From: an uncultured Treponema sp.
Lineage (GTDB): Bacteria; Spirochaetota; Spirochaetia; Treponematales; Treponemataceae
Reading direction: 5' to 3'
Length of the DNA: 64,000 bases
NCBI GenBank assembly: GCA_934718065.1
Contig: CAKUZR010000001.1
Span: 1-64,000 of the forward strand
Numbering within the stretch: the stretch's first letter is position 1; each line of letters starts with the position of its first letter. Below are positions 35,883-43,917 of this stretch, piece by piece. A model generated the notes under the pieces. That model was not told the DNA's origin. It saw only the letters and a program-made list of their open reading frames with translations, and made no database searches. The position numbers and the translations under genes are program-made.

Positions 35883-36581
35883 ATGAACAAGTACAGACAC
35901 GAATACAAATATGTTTCTCCCGAAATTATTCTGGCAACCTTGGAAAAACGAGCCAGAGCCGTCCTTGCGCCCGATCCGCACGCAGGAAAAAACGGCGGTT
36001 ATTCAATAAGAAGCATTTATTTTGACGATATTTACAACACTTGCTACCATGAAAATGAAAACGGCACCGACCCGCGCGAAAAATTCAGAATCAGAATTTA
36101 CAACTGCAGCGCGGAAAGAATTTCTTTGGAACTGAAACAGAAAGAAAATTCAAAAACGCTGAAACTTAGCTGCCCGATTTCAAAAGAAGACTGCGAAATT
36201 ATAATGGACGGAAAAATTCCCCGGATTCAAGATGAATCTCCGTACCTGCTGAAAAAACTTGTTTCAAAAATGCAATATTCCGGGCTGAAACCAGTGTGCA
36301 TCGTCGCATACGAGCGCGTGCCATACATTTACAAAATCGGAAACGTCCGCGTTACATTCGACAGAAACATCCGAAGCTCTTCCGACATCCAGGGATTTTT
36401 CAGCAGAACAACAGCTTTCCGCCCGGTTCTGGAAAAAAACGTAAATATGATGGAAGTGAAATTCGACGAGCTTATTCCCGACTACATTTCTTCAATTTTG
36501 CAGACAGGAATGCTTCGCCAGACATCTTTTTCAAAATACTACCTGTGCAGAAAATACAATTTGCACGGAACAATAATTTAA
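35883..36581 (+). CDS. VTC-type polyphosphate polymerase domain protein
   Basis: 232 residues, a single VTC (triphosphate tunnel) domain. It begins with the family pattern RHEYKYVSPEIILATLEKRA, then GGYSIRSIYFDDIYNTCYHEN, KFRIRIYNCS, LELKQKEN, RVPYIYKIGNVRVTFDRNIRSS and the final FSKYYLCR. The basic residues that line the tunnel in VTC4-like enzymes (RSIYFD, RIRIY, ELK, YER, TFDR) are present. Polyphosphate synthesis is plausible but not proven for bacterial members. The next gene begins 10 nt later. No ribosome site is evident. Confidence 0.87.
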   Translation: MNKYRHEYKYVSPEIILATLEKRARAVLAPDPHAGKNGGYSIRSIYFDDIYNTCYHENENGTDPREKFRIRIYNCSAERISLELKQKENSKTLKLSCPISKEDCEIIMDGKIPRIQDESPYLLKKLVSKMQYSGLKPVCIVAYERVPYIYKIGNVRVTFDRNIRSSSDIQGFFSRTTAFRPVLEKNVNMMEVKFDELIPDYISSILQTGMLRQTSFSKYYLCRKYNLHGTII

Positions 36582-36591
36582 CGGAGTTTAT

Positions 36592-37269
36592 ATGACAACT
36601 TTTAAAGACATTTTCAAAAAATCATTTATTGAAGGTTTTTCCCGCTACGATATGACGCCGGAAAATATTCTGGTTGTTTTCGCAATTTCAGCAATATTTT
36701 CAGTCTACATATTCATCGCCTACAGAATTTTAACAAGAAAAACGTTCTACTCAAAGAATTTCAATATTTCGCTGGCAATTATCAATCTTATAACGGCCGG
36801 AATAATTCTTACAATGCAGTCAAACGTTGTTGTGTCGCTCGGTATGGTCGGCGCGCTTTCAATCGTTCGCTTCAGAACCGCAATAAAAGACCCGATGGAC
36901 CTGGTTTTTCTTTTCTGGTCAATTTCATGCGGAATCATAACCGGCGCAGGACAAGCAGAAATCGCTTTCGCACTTTCGTTTATTGTAACAATCGCGCTTA
37001 TTGTTTTTGAAAAAGCACCTGTGGCAAAAGCCGCAAAAATTCTTCTGGTAAGCGGCGAAGGCTATGATATAGAAGAAAAAGTTGTTTCCGTTGCGCAGAA
37101 ATACTGCTCAAACTTCACAACAAAGTCATGCTCGCTTGCAAACAACAGAACCGACCTTGTTCTTGAAATAAAATCCGAGAAAGACAATGAGCTTCTAAAA
37201 GAAATCGCCGCGCTTCCAAACGTAAGCAGCTCTTCACTGCTGAAGCACGACGGAGAAGTTACTTACTAG
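36592..37269 (+). CDS. DUF4956 membrane protein
   Basis: 225 residues. About four membrane helices in the first ~150 residues with the conserved loop GMVGALSIVRFRTAIKDPMDLVFLFWSISCGI, then a soluble C-terminal ~80 residues with ferredoxin-like alternation. It matches DUF4956, regularly encoded directly after VTC-domain genes and next to CotH genes. A role in exporting or sensing polyphosphate or linked phosphoryl transfer is only guessed from context. GGAG precedes the start. Repeat copy D begins 2 nt after its stop codon. Confidence 0.85.
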   Translation: MTTFKDIFKKSFIEGFSRYDMTPENILVVFAISAIFSVYIFIAYRILTRKTFYSKNFNISLAIINLITAGIILTMQSNVVVSLGMVGALSIVRFRTAIKDPMDLVFLFWSISCGIITGAGQAEIAFALSFIVTIALIVFEKAPVAKAAKILLVSGEGYDIEEKVVSVAQKYCSNFTTKSCSLANNRTDLVLEIKSEKDNELLKEIAALPNVSSSSLLKHDGEVTY

Positions 37270-37271
37270 TC

Positions 37272-37470
37272 CGAATTCCGAGTTTTTTAAAAAATTATGA
37301 AAGAGCGCTTTCGGCATCTTTCCAGTTTGCTCCAGATGGATTTGGCTCGCGCTTCGCTTGTATTAATTCGGGTGCTCCGCACTTCAAGCAATTCAATCGC
37401 CAAAAATCTTCGCAAACTGCAAATATGCCTGCGCTTTTATTTTTTCACAGAAAACTCGTCATTCAAGCTA
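37272..37470 (+). repeat. Interspersed palindromic repeat, copy D (solo)
   Basis: Inverted relative to copies A-C. Outer ends CCGAATTCCGAGTTTTTT and AAAACTCGTCATTCAAGCT pair, and the inner arm GCAAATATGCCTGCGCTTTTA plus the core CCAGTTTGCTCCAGATGG are conserved. There is no adjacent rpn and no conserved promoter block. Its right end runs into the acetyltransferase coding sequence and supplies the last ~11 codons and stop. Confidence 0.85.
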
Positions 37471-38081
37471 CTAGAAAAGATTTCCGTCAGCGAATCTTTT
37501 TCTGAAAGTGTTCTGATTACGCGGCAAGGAACTCCTGCAGCCAGGCTGTTCGGAGGAATGTCGCGCGTCACAACGCTTCCAGCGCCAATCACGCAGTTTT
37601 CCCCAATTGTTACTCCACCGCAGACAGTCACATTCGAGGCAAGCCAGCAGCCGGATTTTATCACAATCGGTTTTGCATATTCAGCGGCGAAAAAAGTTCC
37701 GTCAGGCTTCTGCCTAGGCTTTCGTTCTTCGTTCAAAAGCGGATGAACCGGCGTAACAACCGAACAGTTCGGGCCAAAAAACACATTGTCGCCAATTGAA
37801 ACCGGCGCGCAGTCAAGAATCACAAGATTGAAATTCGCGTAGCAGTTGTTTCCAAAAGAAGTGAATTTTCCGTAGTCAAACTGAATCGGCCCCTGTAAAT
37901 ACAAATTGCTTCCGTGGTCTGGAAGCAATTCATTCAAAATATCCGAGCGTTTTTCAGATTCAGTTTCATAAGTCTTATTATAATCCGAGCAAAGTTTATG
38001 CGCATTTCCTCTTATTTCAGTCAGTTCCGAATCAGAAGAATCGTAAATCTTGCCCGAAAGCATTTTTTCTTTTTCTGTCAT
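37437..38081 (-). CDS. Maltose/galactoside-type O-acetyltransferase
   Basis: 214 residues, left-handed beta-helix (LbH) acetyltransferase. An N-terminal Maa/NodL helical cap (TEKEKMLSGKIYD...) is followed by hexapeptide repeats such as SIGDNVFFGPNCSV, PIVIKSGCWLASNVTVCGGV and TIGENCVIGAGSVV, with the catalytic His in TPVHPL. It transfers acetyl from acetyl-CoA to sugar hydroxyls. The start is the Met before TEKEKML because GGAAGG lies just upstream. The C-terminal SSSLNDEFSVKK is encoded by repeat copy D, so the original end of the gene was probably replaced by the repeat. Confidence 0.87.
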   Translation of the reverse strand: MTEKEKMLSGKIYDSSDSELTEIRGNAHKLCSDYNKTYETESEKRSDILNELLPDHGSNLYLQGPIQFDYGKFTSFGNNCYANFNLVILDCAPVSIGDNVFFGPNCSVVTPVHPLLNEERKPRQKPDGTFFAAEYAKPIVIKSGCWLASNVTVCGGVTIGENCVIGAGSVVTRDIPPNSLAAGVPCRVIRTLSEKDSLTEIFSSSLNDEFSVKK

Positions 38082-38100
38082 AAAACCTTCCATCAAACTG

Positions 38101-38128
38101 ATTATAGCACGGGATTTTACAACAGCAA
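38101..38128 (-). promoter_or_regulatory. Promoter of the sugar acetyltransferase gene
   Basis: Minus strand: -35 TTGCTG (38123-38128), 16-nt spacer, -10 TATAAT (38101-38106), with GGAAGG before the ATG at 38081. Confidence 0.6.
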
Positions 38129-38135
38129 AGAAATA

Positions 38136-38453
38136 TTAGCCAACATTTTTCATGCTAGCAGCAGGCTGATTTTCTACTGCAACAGCTCTAGCCTGATCGT
38201 AACGCTTGTTTACAAAGTAAACAACAACATTTACACTTACAATTGCAAGATTAAGAATATAAACGGCAAGAACGTAATTTACTGCGCCTTTTGAAAGTTT
38301 TGCAATGATTCCTGCAATGTAGCCAACGATTATCAAAAGAATGAACTTCAAGCTCATATTTTTTGCAGTCTTTGATTTAATGTTTTTCCAGACATTAATC
38401 GGCCAGGAAAGTCCAAAACAGATAAGCATTACAGATTCTAAGATTTCAGCCAT
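38136..38453 (-). CDS. Small membrane protein, PQ-loop/SemiSWEET-like
   Basis: 105 residues with three hydrophobic helices (~5-20, ~32-50, ~60-82) and a polar C-terminal tail. The segment FGLSWPINVWKNIKSKTAKNMSLKF resembles the Pro-containing first helix of PQ-loop/SemiSWEET half-transporters, which dimerise to move sugars, but the match is weak and no substrate can be given. AGAGG precedes the start. A LysR-type box lies in the intergenic region toward the divergent lysR gene, so it may be that regulator's target. Confidence 0.6.
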   Translation of the reverse strand: MAEILESVMLICFGLSWPINVWKNIKSKTAKNMSLKFILLIIVGYIAGIIAKLSKGAVNYVLAVYILNLAIVSVNVVVYFVNKRYDQARAVAVENQPAASMKNVG

Positions 38454-38599
38454 TTTTTCTACCTCTTTACGCTTATAAGATAACGTTTTTTTTTGATAAC
38501 TTCTAATATATCTTTTTTATCATATTCATAACTGATTATTATCAATTGATTTGATGATTGTTCGCGCGGAAAATATAACCCGCTGACTTGATTATTTTT

Positions 38600-38621
38600 T
38601 CAATAACATCTAAGTTATTGA
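38600..38621. promoter_or_regulatory. LysR-type box between small membrane gene and lysR
   Basis: TCAATAAC-ATCTAA-GTTATTGA is a perfect 8-bp-arm dyad with the ATAAC-N6-GTTAT shape of LysR-family sites (T-N11-A). It stands between divergent genes, but repeat copy F now separates it from lysR by about 220 bp. The rest of 38454-38599 is AT-rich with no other clear signal. Confidence 0.55.
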
Positions 38622-38623
38622 TT

Positions 38624-38830
38624 AAACTGGATTTATAATTTTATTCACAGATGGAATAAAAGCGTAGGCAGAGAGCAATTTGTGAAGACTTTTGGCGATT
38701 GAGCCAATTAAAGTTGCAACGCAACCCGAATCCTTACAAGCGAAGCGCGAGCCAAATCCGTCTGGAGCAAATTGAAATCTGCCGAAAGCGATTTTTTACA
38801 ATCCATAAAAAATTAAAAATCCAGCTTTAC
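38624..38830 (-). repeat. Interspersed palindromic repeat, copy F (solo)
   Basis: Same orientation as copies A-C. Outer ends AAACTGGATTTATAATTTT and AAAATTAAAAATCCAGCTTT pair with each other but differ from the outer ends of other copies. The core GCAACGCAACCCGAATCC...AAGCGCGAGCC and CTGGAGCAAATTG is present, while the inner arm is degraded (AAGCGTAGGCAGAGAGC). It ends just before the lysR ribosome site. Confidence 0.8.
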
Positions 38831-38843
38831 AAAAGGAACCCGT

Positions 38844-39743
38844 ATGGAACTTACACAACTCCGCTATTTTATTGAAGTGGCTAAAACTCAGCACGTTACA
38901 CGAAGCGCGGAAATTCTTCACGTTGCGCAGCCCGCATTGACTCAGGCGATTCACCGGCTGGAAAACGAGCTTGAAGTTCCGCTTTTTTCTTCAAAAGGAA
39001 GAAACATTGTCCTTACGCCTTACGGAAAATATTTCTACGAAAAACTTGAGCCGCTTCTAAAAAGTCTGAACGAGCTTCCGCAAAATCTGCGCGAAATGGC
39101 AAAAACTGAAAACGCCACGATTCACCTGAACGTTCTGGCAGCTTCCTCGCTTGTAACCGAAGCGATTATCGAATACCAGAAAATCGACGACGAGCTTCAC
39201 ATTCAAATCCATCAGAATGAAAAAAATGATTTGGACGACATCCGCATAACAACCACAATTTCAGCCCAGAACCAGGAAAAAGAAAAAATCAGCGACGCAA
39301 CTTTTGTTTGCACTGAAAAAATTTATCTGGCGGTTCCAAACATCGCGGAATTCCGGAACAAAAACGAAATCACATTTGAAGAAATAAAATCTGTCTGCAA
39401 CAACTGGGGATTTATCGCGCTGCTCGGCTCAAAACATCTGCGCTCAATCTGCGACAAATACTGCGCCGACGCCGGAATCAAGCCGAATATTATTTTTGAA
39501 AGCGACAATCCGGCTTCCGTAAAAAATATGATTGCCGCGAACATAGGAATCGGATTCTGGCCGGAATTTTCGTGGGGCGCGCTGGACACTTCAAGAGTCA
39601 AACTGCTGAAAATTCTGAATCCTGACTGCAAGCGTGATATTTTAATAACCTGCAAGAAAAACAAAGCAGAAAACAGCCACGTTGAAAATTTCTACAGTTT
39701 TCTTACAGGATATTTTAAAATGGCAAGTCTCGGCGAAAAATAA
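38844..39743 (+). CDS. LysR-family transcriptional regulator
   Basis: 299 residues: an N-terminal winged helix (MELTQLRYFIEVAKTQHVTRSAEILHVAQPALTQAIHRLE) and a substrate-binding PBP-like domain. AAAGGAA precedes the ATG. It is divergent from the small membrane protein gene, the usual arrangement for a regulator and its target, although repeat copy F lies between. The effector is unknown. Confidence 0.9.
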   Translation: MELTQLRYFIEVAKTQHVTRSAEILHVAQPALTQAIHRLENELEVPLFSSKGRNIVLTPYGKYFYEKLEPLLKSLNELPQNLREMAKTENATIHLNVLAASSLVTEAIIEYQKIDDELHIQIHQNEKNDLDDIRITTTISAQNQEKEKISDATFVCTEKIYLAVPNIAEFRNKNEITFEEIKSVCNNWGFIALLGSKHLRSICDKYCADAGIKPNIIFESDNPASVKNMIAANIGIGFWPEFSWGALDTSRVKLLKILNPDCKRDILITCKKNKAENSHVENFYSFLTGYFKMASLGEK

Positions 39744-39750
39744 TCTGAAA

Positions 39751-40611
39751 CTATCTCAAGAAAATCATGCCCAAAATTCCGGCAGGAATTAAATACGCGG
39801 CAAACCATTCAAGCTTGCCTTTCTTTATGATTTTCATCAGGCACGCCAAGGCAAAATATCCGGAAACAAAGGCAGCAACACATCCGGCAGCCACAACGCC
39901 CGCTCCGATTGAAGAAGAAACTTCGCCCAAATCTTTTAGTTCAAGGACAAACGCGCCAAGAATCGCAAAAATTGAAACAAGAAATGAATATTCGCCGGCT
40001 GCGCTCCGTTCCACTCCGCAAAGCTGCGCGCCCGCAATTGTAGAACCAGAACGGCTGATTCCCGGCAAAGTTCCAACGCCCTGCATAAAACCAATCACTG
40101 CCGCCTGGAAAATTGAAATTCCCTTGGTTTCAGCTTTCGGCGCGTTTTCCGCTTTTGCGGCAGATTTTTTTTCAATAAAAGAAGAAATAATCAGCAGACA
40201 GGAAGTTACCAAAAATCCGGCGCAAGTAACTTTTATAGAAAGATTTGGAATCAATTTGCTAGTTCCAACGCCAATCGCGCCCGTTATAACAGTAGAAATT
40301 ATCAACGCAAGAATAGTTTTTCTTCCGCGCTCTTCAGTTCCGCAAAGAATATCGTTTTCATCAGTTTCAGCAGGAGCCGGCTTCCGCGCAATCATTCTAG
40401 CAAAAACTTTTAAAAGTGTCCAAATTGATTTTCTGAAATAAATGCAGACCGCAAGCAGCGTAGCCAGATGCAAAAAAACATCGTACAGCAAAGGAATATC
40501 TTCAAGCCCGAAAATATTCTGAACAACGGCAAGATGGCCGCTCGAAGAAATCGGAAGAAATTCTGCAATTCCCTGCAAAAGTCCTAAAAAAATACTCTGA
40601 ATAAATGTCAT
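39751..40611 (-). CDS. uppP: Undecaprenyl-diphosphate phosphatase
   Basis: 286 residues, BacA/UppP family integral membrane enzyme recycling undecaprenyl diphosphate for cell-wall synthesis. Motif 1 LQGIAEFLPISSSGH and motif 2 PGISRSGSTI are both present, with the catalytic Glu, Ser and Arg. The insert after helix 3 (DENDILCGTEERGRK) and a loop with KSAAKAENAPKAE are longer than in E. coli. The start is the Met before TFIQSIF; the longer TTG frame overlaps the ribosome site. Its activity affects bacitracin sensitivity. Confidence 0.93.
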   Translation of the reverse strand: MTFIQSIFLGLLQGIAEFLPISSSGHLAVVQNIFGLEDIPLLYDVFLHLATLLAVCIYFRKSIWTLLKVFARMIARKPAPAETDENDILCGTEERGRKTILALIISTVITGAIGVGTSKLIPNLSIKVTCAGFLVTSCLLIISSFIEKKSAAKAENAPKAETKGISIFQAAVIGFMQGVGTLPGISRSGSTIAGAQLCGVERSAAGEYSFLVSIFAILGAFVLELKDLGEVSSSIGAGVVAAGCVAAFVSGYFALACLMKIIKKGKLEWFAAYLIPAGILGMIFLR

Positions 40612-40676
40612 ATAAAAACCCTGCGGCAATTATCGCATTTTTTCCAATAGAAACACAATTGCATTTTAAGAATATT

Positions 40677-41036
40677 TTAAGAATTCTCCGCGACCTTGTA
40701 TCCAGCCTCCAAAACCGCTTCTTTTATCCGCGCCTCCGAATCTTTTTCTTTGAACAAAACAACTGCGGATTTCTTTCTGAAGCTGACTTTTGCCAACATT
40801 CCAAGCGAATTCAGCTTGTTCTGAATCCGTTTTGCGCAATTATCGCACTTCATTCCTTCTATTATAATGGTTGTTTTGTAAGGATAATTTTTTTTGTTTC
40901 TGTCTGCCGGCTTCACAGGAATTTCTGTATTTCCGCCGCTGCAGCAGCTTTCGCCATGCGCATTTTTTACAACCGTTCTAATTCCGCCAAGCGCAACCAG
41001 CGCCAAAACTGCGACAATAACAATGTTCACAATCAT
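40677..41036 (-). CDS. Membrane-anchored heavy-metal-binding (HMA) protein
   Basis: 119 residues: one N-terminal membrane helix (~4-22), a CCSGG turn, then an HMA ferredoxin-like domain with the metal-binding GMKCDNCAKR (CxxC, about residues 62-67). It overlaps the small Cys-rich gene by 4 nt (ATGA), so they are co-translated. Position after the feo genes suggests a part in iron or other metal trafficking at the membrane. The metal is unknown; HMA domains usually bind copper-like soft metals. Confidence 0.75.
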   Translation of the reverse strand: MIVNIVIVAVLALVALGGIRTVVKNAHGESCCSGGNTEIPVKPADRNKKNYPYKTTIIIEGMKCDNCAKRIQNKLNSLGMLAKVSFRKKSAVVLFKEKDSEARIKEAVLEAGYKVAENS

Positions 41037-41206
41037 TTTTTCGCCTCACAATGAAATTTGCACATCCCGCTTTGAAAAGACTTGCAGGAATAGCAGCCGG
41101 CAGGAATTCCGTTTTTCTTTTCACGGCATTTTTTCTTCAAAACTGAAAGAAGCACAAATCCCGCCCAAAAAGCAATCAGCAAAACAAGAATAATATTTGC
41201 AACCAT
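41033..41206 (-). CDS. FeoB-associated Cys-rich membrane protein
   Basis: 57 residues: a membrane helix (~4-20), basic stretch KKKCREKKNG, then a cysteine cluster GCYSCKSFQSGMCKFHC. It matches the small FeoB-associated Cys-rich membrane protein usually encoded right after feoB. The start is at ATG 41206 because GGGGG precedes it; the longer open frame upstream is read-through of repeat copy E and not protein-like. Here it is separated from feoB by a terminator and repeat copy E, so it may have lost co-transcription with feoB. Confidence 0.7.
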   Translation of the reverse strand: MVANIILVLLIAFWAGFVLLSVLKKKCREKKNGIPAGCYSCKSFQSGMCKFHCEAKK

Positions 41207-41234
41207 ATAAAGTCCCCCGAAACAGATTTTAAAT

Positions 41235-41432
41235 CCGAATGTCGATTTTTTACAAATTCTGAAAGAACGCTTTCGGCATATTTCCAGTTTGCTCCAGATG
41301 GATTTGGCTCGCGCTTCGCTTGAACTAATTCGGGCGCTTCGCACTTTTATTAATTCAATCGCCAAAAATCTTCACAAACTGCAAATCTGCCTGCGCTTTT
41401 ATTTCTTAACAAAAAACTCGATATTCAAGCTT
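41235..41432 (+). repeat. Interspersed palindromic repeat, copy E (solo)
   Basis: Inverted relative to A-C. Ends GAATGTCGATTTTTTAC and AAAACTCGATATTCAAGCTT pair; GAAAGAACGCTTTC forms a small local hairpin; the core CCAGTTTGCTCCAGATGG and GCGCTTCGCTTG is present, and the inner arm GCAAATCTGCCTGCGCTTTTA is well kept. It lies between feoB and its usual small partner gene. The region 41207-41510 holds this repeat and a terminator only. Confidence 0.87.
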
Positions 41433-41471
41433 TTAAACAAAGGGCACAGTACATATTCCGCACTGCGCCCT
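41433..41471 (-). terminator. Intrinsic terminator after feoB
   Basis: Minus strand: GGGCGCAGT (41462-41470) pairs with ACTGTGCCC (41442-41450), followed by TTTGTTT. It lies about 40 nt after the feoB stop codon. Confidence 0.75.
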
Positions 41472-41510
41472 CCGAATCAAATATAAGTTTTCAGCCGATA
41501 TTTTTTACAA

Positions 41511-43895
41511 TTATGCAGCCATTGATTTTTTTGAATCCATTTCTGCATAAGGATTTTTTCTGAAAAGTCCGAAACAAATTGCAGCCAGGAAAACGAATGC
41601 AAATACTGTTCCAACTCCAAAATGTCCCTGAGTGAACAAAGTTCCAAGCTGATAAACAATCAGTGTTACAATGTACGCGAAAGCATTCTGGAACAAGATT
41701 GCGAACCAGAACCATTTTCGGTTGTGCAGCTCGTTTGCCATTGTTGAAATCGCCGCAAGACATGGCGAATCAAGCAAATTGAACAAAAGGAAGCAGAATG
41801 CAACAAGACCTGTCGGGAACCATTTTGCAATTGCGTCAACAGCCCGGATTGCGCTTCCTTCTTCTTCAGCTTCTTCGCCTTCAGCAAGCTCTGAATCCGC
41901 ATCTCCAGAATCGTCACCAGGAAGAACATCAGCAACACTTCCTGCACCGGCAAGAGCTTCAGTATCTTCGTCAGTTGCTCCAGCAAGAACGCCCATTGTT
42001 GAAACGATTCCTTCCTTTGCAGAAAAACCTGAAATTACAGAAGCCGCGCACTGCCAGCCGCCTTCTTCACCGCCAAAGCCAAGCGGAATGAACGCATATC
42101 TAAGAACGCCGCCGACTTTCGCCATAATAGAATTGTTCGCATCTTCAACAAGTCCGAAAGAAACTTTTTCCGGCGCAGCATCGTTTGTTTCAACAACATC
42201 AGCGACAGCCGCAGCCTCAGAAGATTCCGCTGAAGCCTCAACCGCTGTTTCAGCTTCTGCAACTTCCGCCTTAGATTCCCAGCCATAGCTAGAAAGGAAC
42301 CACATCACAAGGCAAGCAAGGAACAAAATTGTTCCGGCCTTCTTAATGAATGACCACAATCTTTCCCATGTATGAAGAAGAACTGTCTTAAGCTGCGGAA
42401 TATGATACTGCGGAAGCTCCATGATAAACGGAGCAGCCGGTCCGTGGAAATATTTTGTCTTCTTAAGAATGATTGAAGCAAGCAGAACGCATGCAATTCC
42501 AATCGCATACATAGCAGGCGCAACCCACGAACCGTTAGAGTTTGTGAATTTTGTGGCGATAACAGCAGCAATCATTGCGATTACAGGAAGCTTCGCGCCG
42601 CAAGGAATCCAAGTTGTTGTCATGATTGTCATGCGGCGGTCGTTTTCATTTTCAATTGTACGGCTTGCCATAATTCCAGGAATTCCACATCCAGAACTGA
42701 TAAGCAGCGGAATGAACGACTTTCCAGAAAGACCGAATTTTCTGAAAACACGATCCATAACGAACGCAATGCGAACCATATAGCCAACATCTTCAAGAAT
42801 AGAAAGAAGAATGAAAAGAACAGCCATCTGCGGAACGAATCCAAGAACCGCGCCAAGACCGCCAAGAATTCCGTTTACAACACAATCAATAAGAACCGGA
42901 TTTGCGCCGGCATTTTCAAGCAAAGTCTGCGCTCCGCCCTGAATCCATTCGCCGAACAAAACATCGTTCGCCCAGTCAGTTCCCATAGTTCCAACCGTAG
43001 AAACAGCAACCCAGTAAACGAACCACATAACCGCCAGGAAAATCGGGATTCCCAGAATTCGGTTTGTAACAATGCGGTCAATTTTGTCTGAAGTTGTCAT
43101 TGTTTTTCCAGACTTCACAAGAACGCCCTTCAAAACTGAAGAAATATAATTGTAACGCTCGTTTGTGATGATTGACTCAATATCGTCGTCGTGCGCTTTT
43201 TCAAGGGATTTTGTAATTTCCTCAGCCTTTGATTTTGCGTCTGCGTTCAAATTGAGTTTTTCAAGAATAACGTTGTCGCGCTCAAGGACTTTTATTGCAG
43301 TCCAGCGTTTTGAAGCCGCTTCAACAGAAGAAGGAAGAAGATTTTCAATCTCGCTGATTGCTTTTTCAACATCAGAAGCAAAACAAGCAGCTGGAACTTC
43401 AGCTTTTTCAGTCGCAGCCTGAGCAGCCGCCTCGGCAACTTCCTTAACGCCTTTTCCGTGAAGAGCAACAGTTTCAACTACTTTGCAGCCAAGTTTTTCC
43501 GCAAGCTTCTTGCTGTCAATCTTGTCTCCGGATTTTTTAAGGGCATCAACCATATTCAACGCGATTACAACAGGTTTTCCCAGCTCCAGAATCTGTGTTG
43601 TAAGATACAAGTTTCTTTCAATGTTTGTTGCATCAACAATATCAATTACGGCAGCAGGCTCGTTTGAAGCAAGATAATCGCGCGAAACAACTTCCTCGCT
43701 TGTGTACGGAGAAAGCGAATAAATTCCAGGAAGGTCAGTCACAATCAAGTCTTTGTTGCCTTTTACCCGGCCTTCTTTTTTTTCAACTGTAACTCCAGGC
43801 CAGTTTCCAACATACTGAACCGTGCCTGTGAGCGAGTTGAACATTGTTGTCTTTCCGCAGTTTGGATTTCCTGCCAGAGCAATTTTTGTACTCAT
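41511..43895 (-). CDS. feoB: Ferrous iron transporter FeoB
   Basis: 794 residues. N-terminal G domain: G1 GNPNCGKTTMFNSLTG, G3 DLPGIYSL, G4 NMVD. A helical guanine-dissociation-inhibitor region follows (~160-275), then two Gate domains of the transporter, including SSGCGIPGIMASRTI. It imports Fe2+ across the inner membrane. Two loops are unusually long and rich in Ala/Glu/Asp, at about residues 538-582 and 645-683 (for example EVAEAETAVEASAESS and GDDSGDADSELAEGEEAEE). They are absent from typical ~700-770 residue FeoB proteins. It follows the feoA genes, and a promoter lies upstream of the first feoA. Confidence 0.93.
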   Translation of the reverse strand: MSTKIALAGNPNCGKTTMFNSLTGTVQYVGNWPGVTVEKKEGRVKGNKDLIVTDLPGIYSLSPYTSEEVVSRDYLASNEPAAVIDIVDATNIERNLYLTTQILELGKPVVIALNMVDALKKSGDKIDSKKLAEKLGCKVVETVALHGKGVKEVAEAAAQAATEKAEVPAACFASDVEKAISEIENLLPSSVEAASKRWTAIKVLERDNVILEKLNLNADAKSKAEEITKSLEKAHDDDIESIITNERYNYISSVLKGVLVKSGKTMTTSDKIDRIVTNRILGIPIFLAVMWFVYWVAVSTVGTMGTDWANDVLFGEWIQGGAQTLLENAGANPVLIDCVVNGILGGLGAVLGFVPQMAVLFILLSILEDVGYMVRIAFVMDRVFRKFGLSGKSFIPLLISSGCGIPGIMASRTIENENDRRMTIMTTTWIPCGAKLPVIAMIAAVIATKFTNSNGSWVAPAMYAIGIACVLLASIILKKTKYFHGPAAPFIMELPQYHIPQLKTVLLHTWERLWSFIKKAGTILFLACLVMWFLSSYGWESKAEVAEAETAVEASAESSEAAAVADVVETNDAAPEKVSFGLVEDANNSIMAKVGGVLRYAFIPLGFGGEEGGWQCAASVISGFSAKEGIVSTMGVLAGATDEDTEALAGAGSVADVLPGDDSGDADSELAEGEEAEEEGSAIRAVDAIAKWFPTGLVAFCFLLFNLLDSPCLAAISTMANELHNRKWFWFAILFQNAFAYIVTLIVYQLGTLFTQGHFGVGTVFAFVFLAAICFGLFRKNPYAEMDSKKSMAA

Positions 43896-43917
43896 TTCAA
43901 TATTCCTCTTTTTTCAA

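Noticed and set aside
37297..37746. 149-codon plus-strand frame
   Set aside because: It joins repeat copy D with the antisense of the acetyltransferase and shows no protein-like features.
41207..41365. N-terminal extension of the Cys-rich membrane protein
   Set aside because: The extension is read-through of repeat copy E; a membrane helix and ribosome site place the start at 41206.
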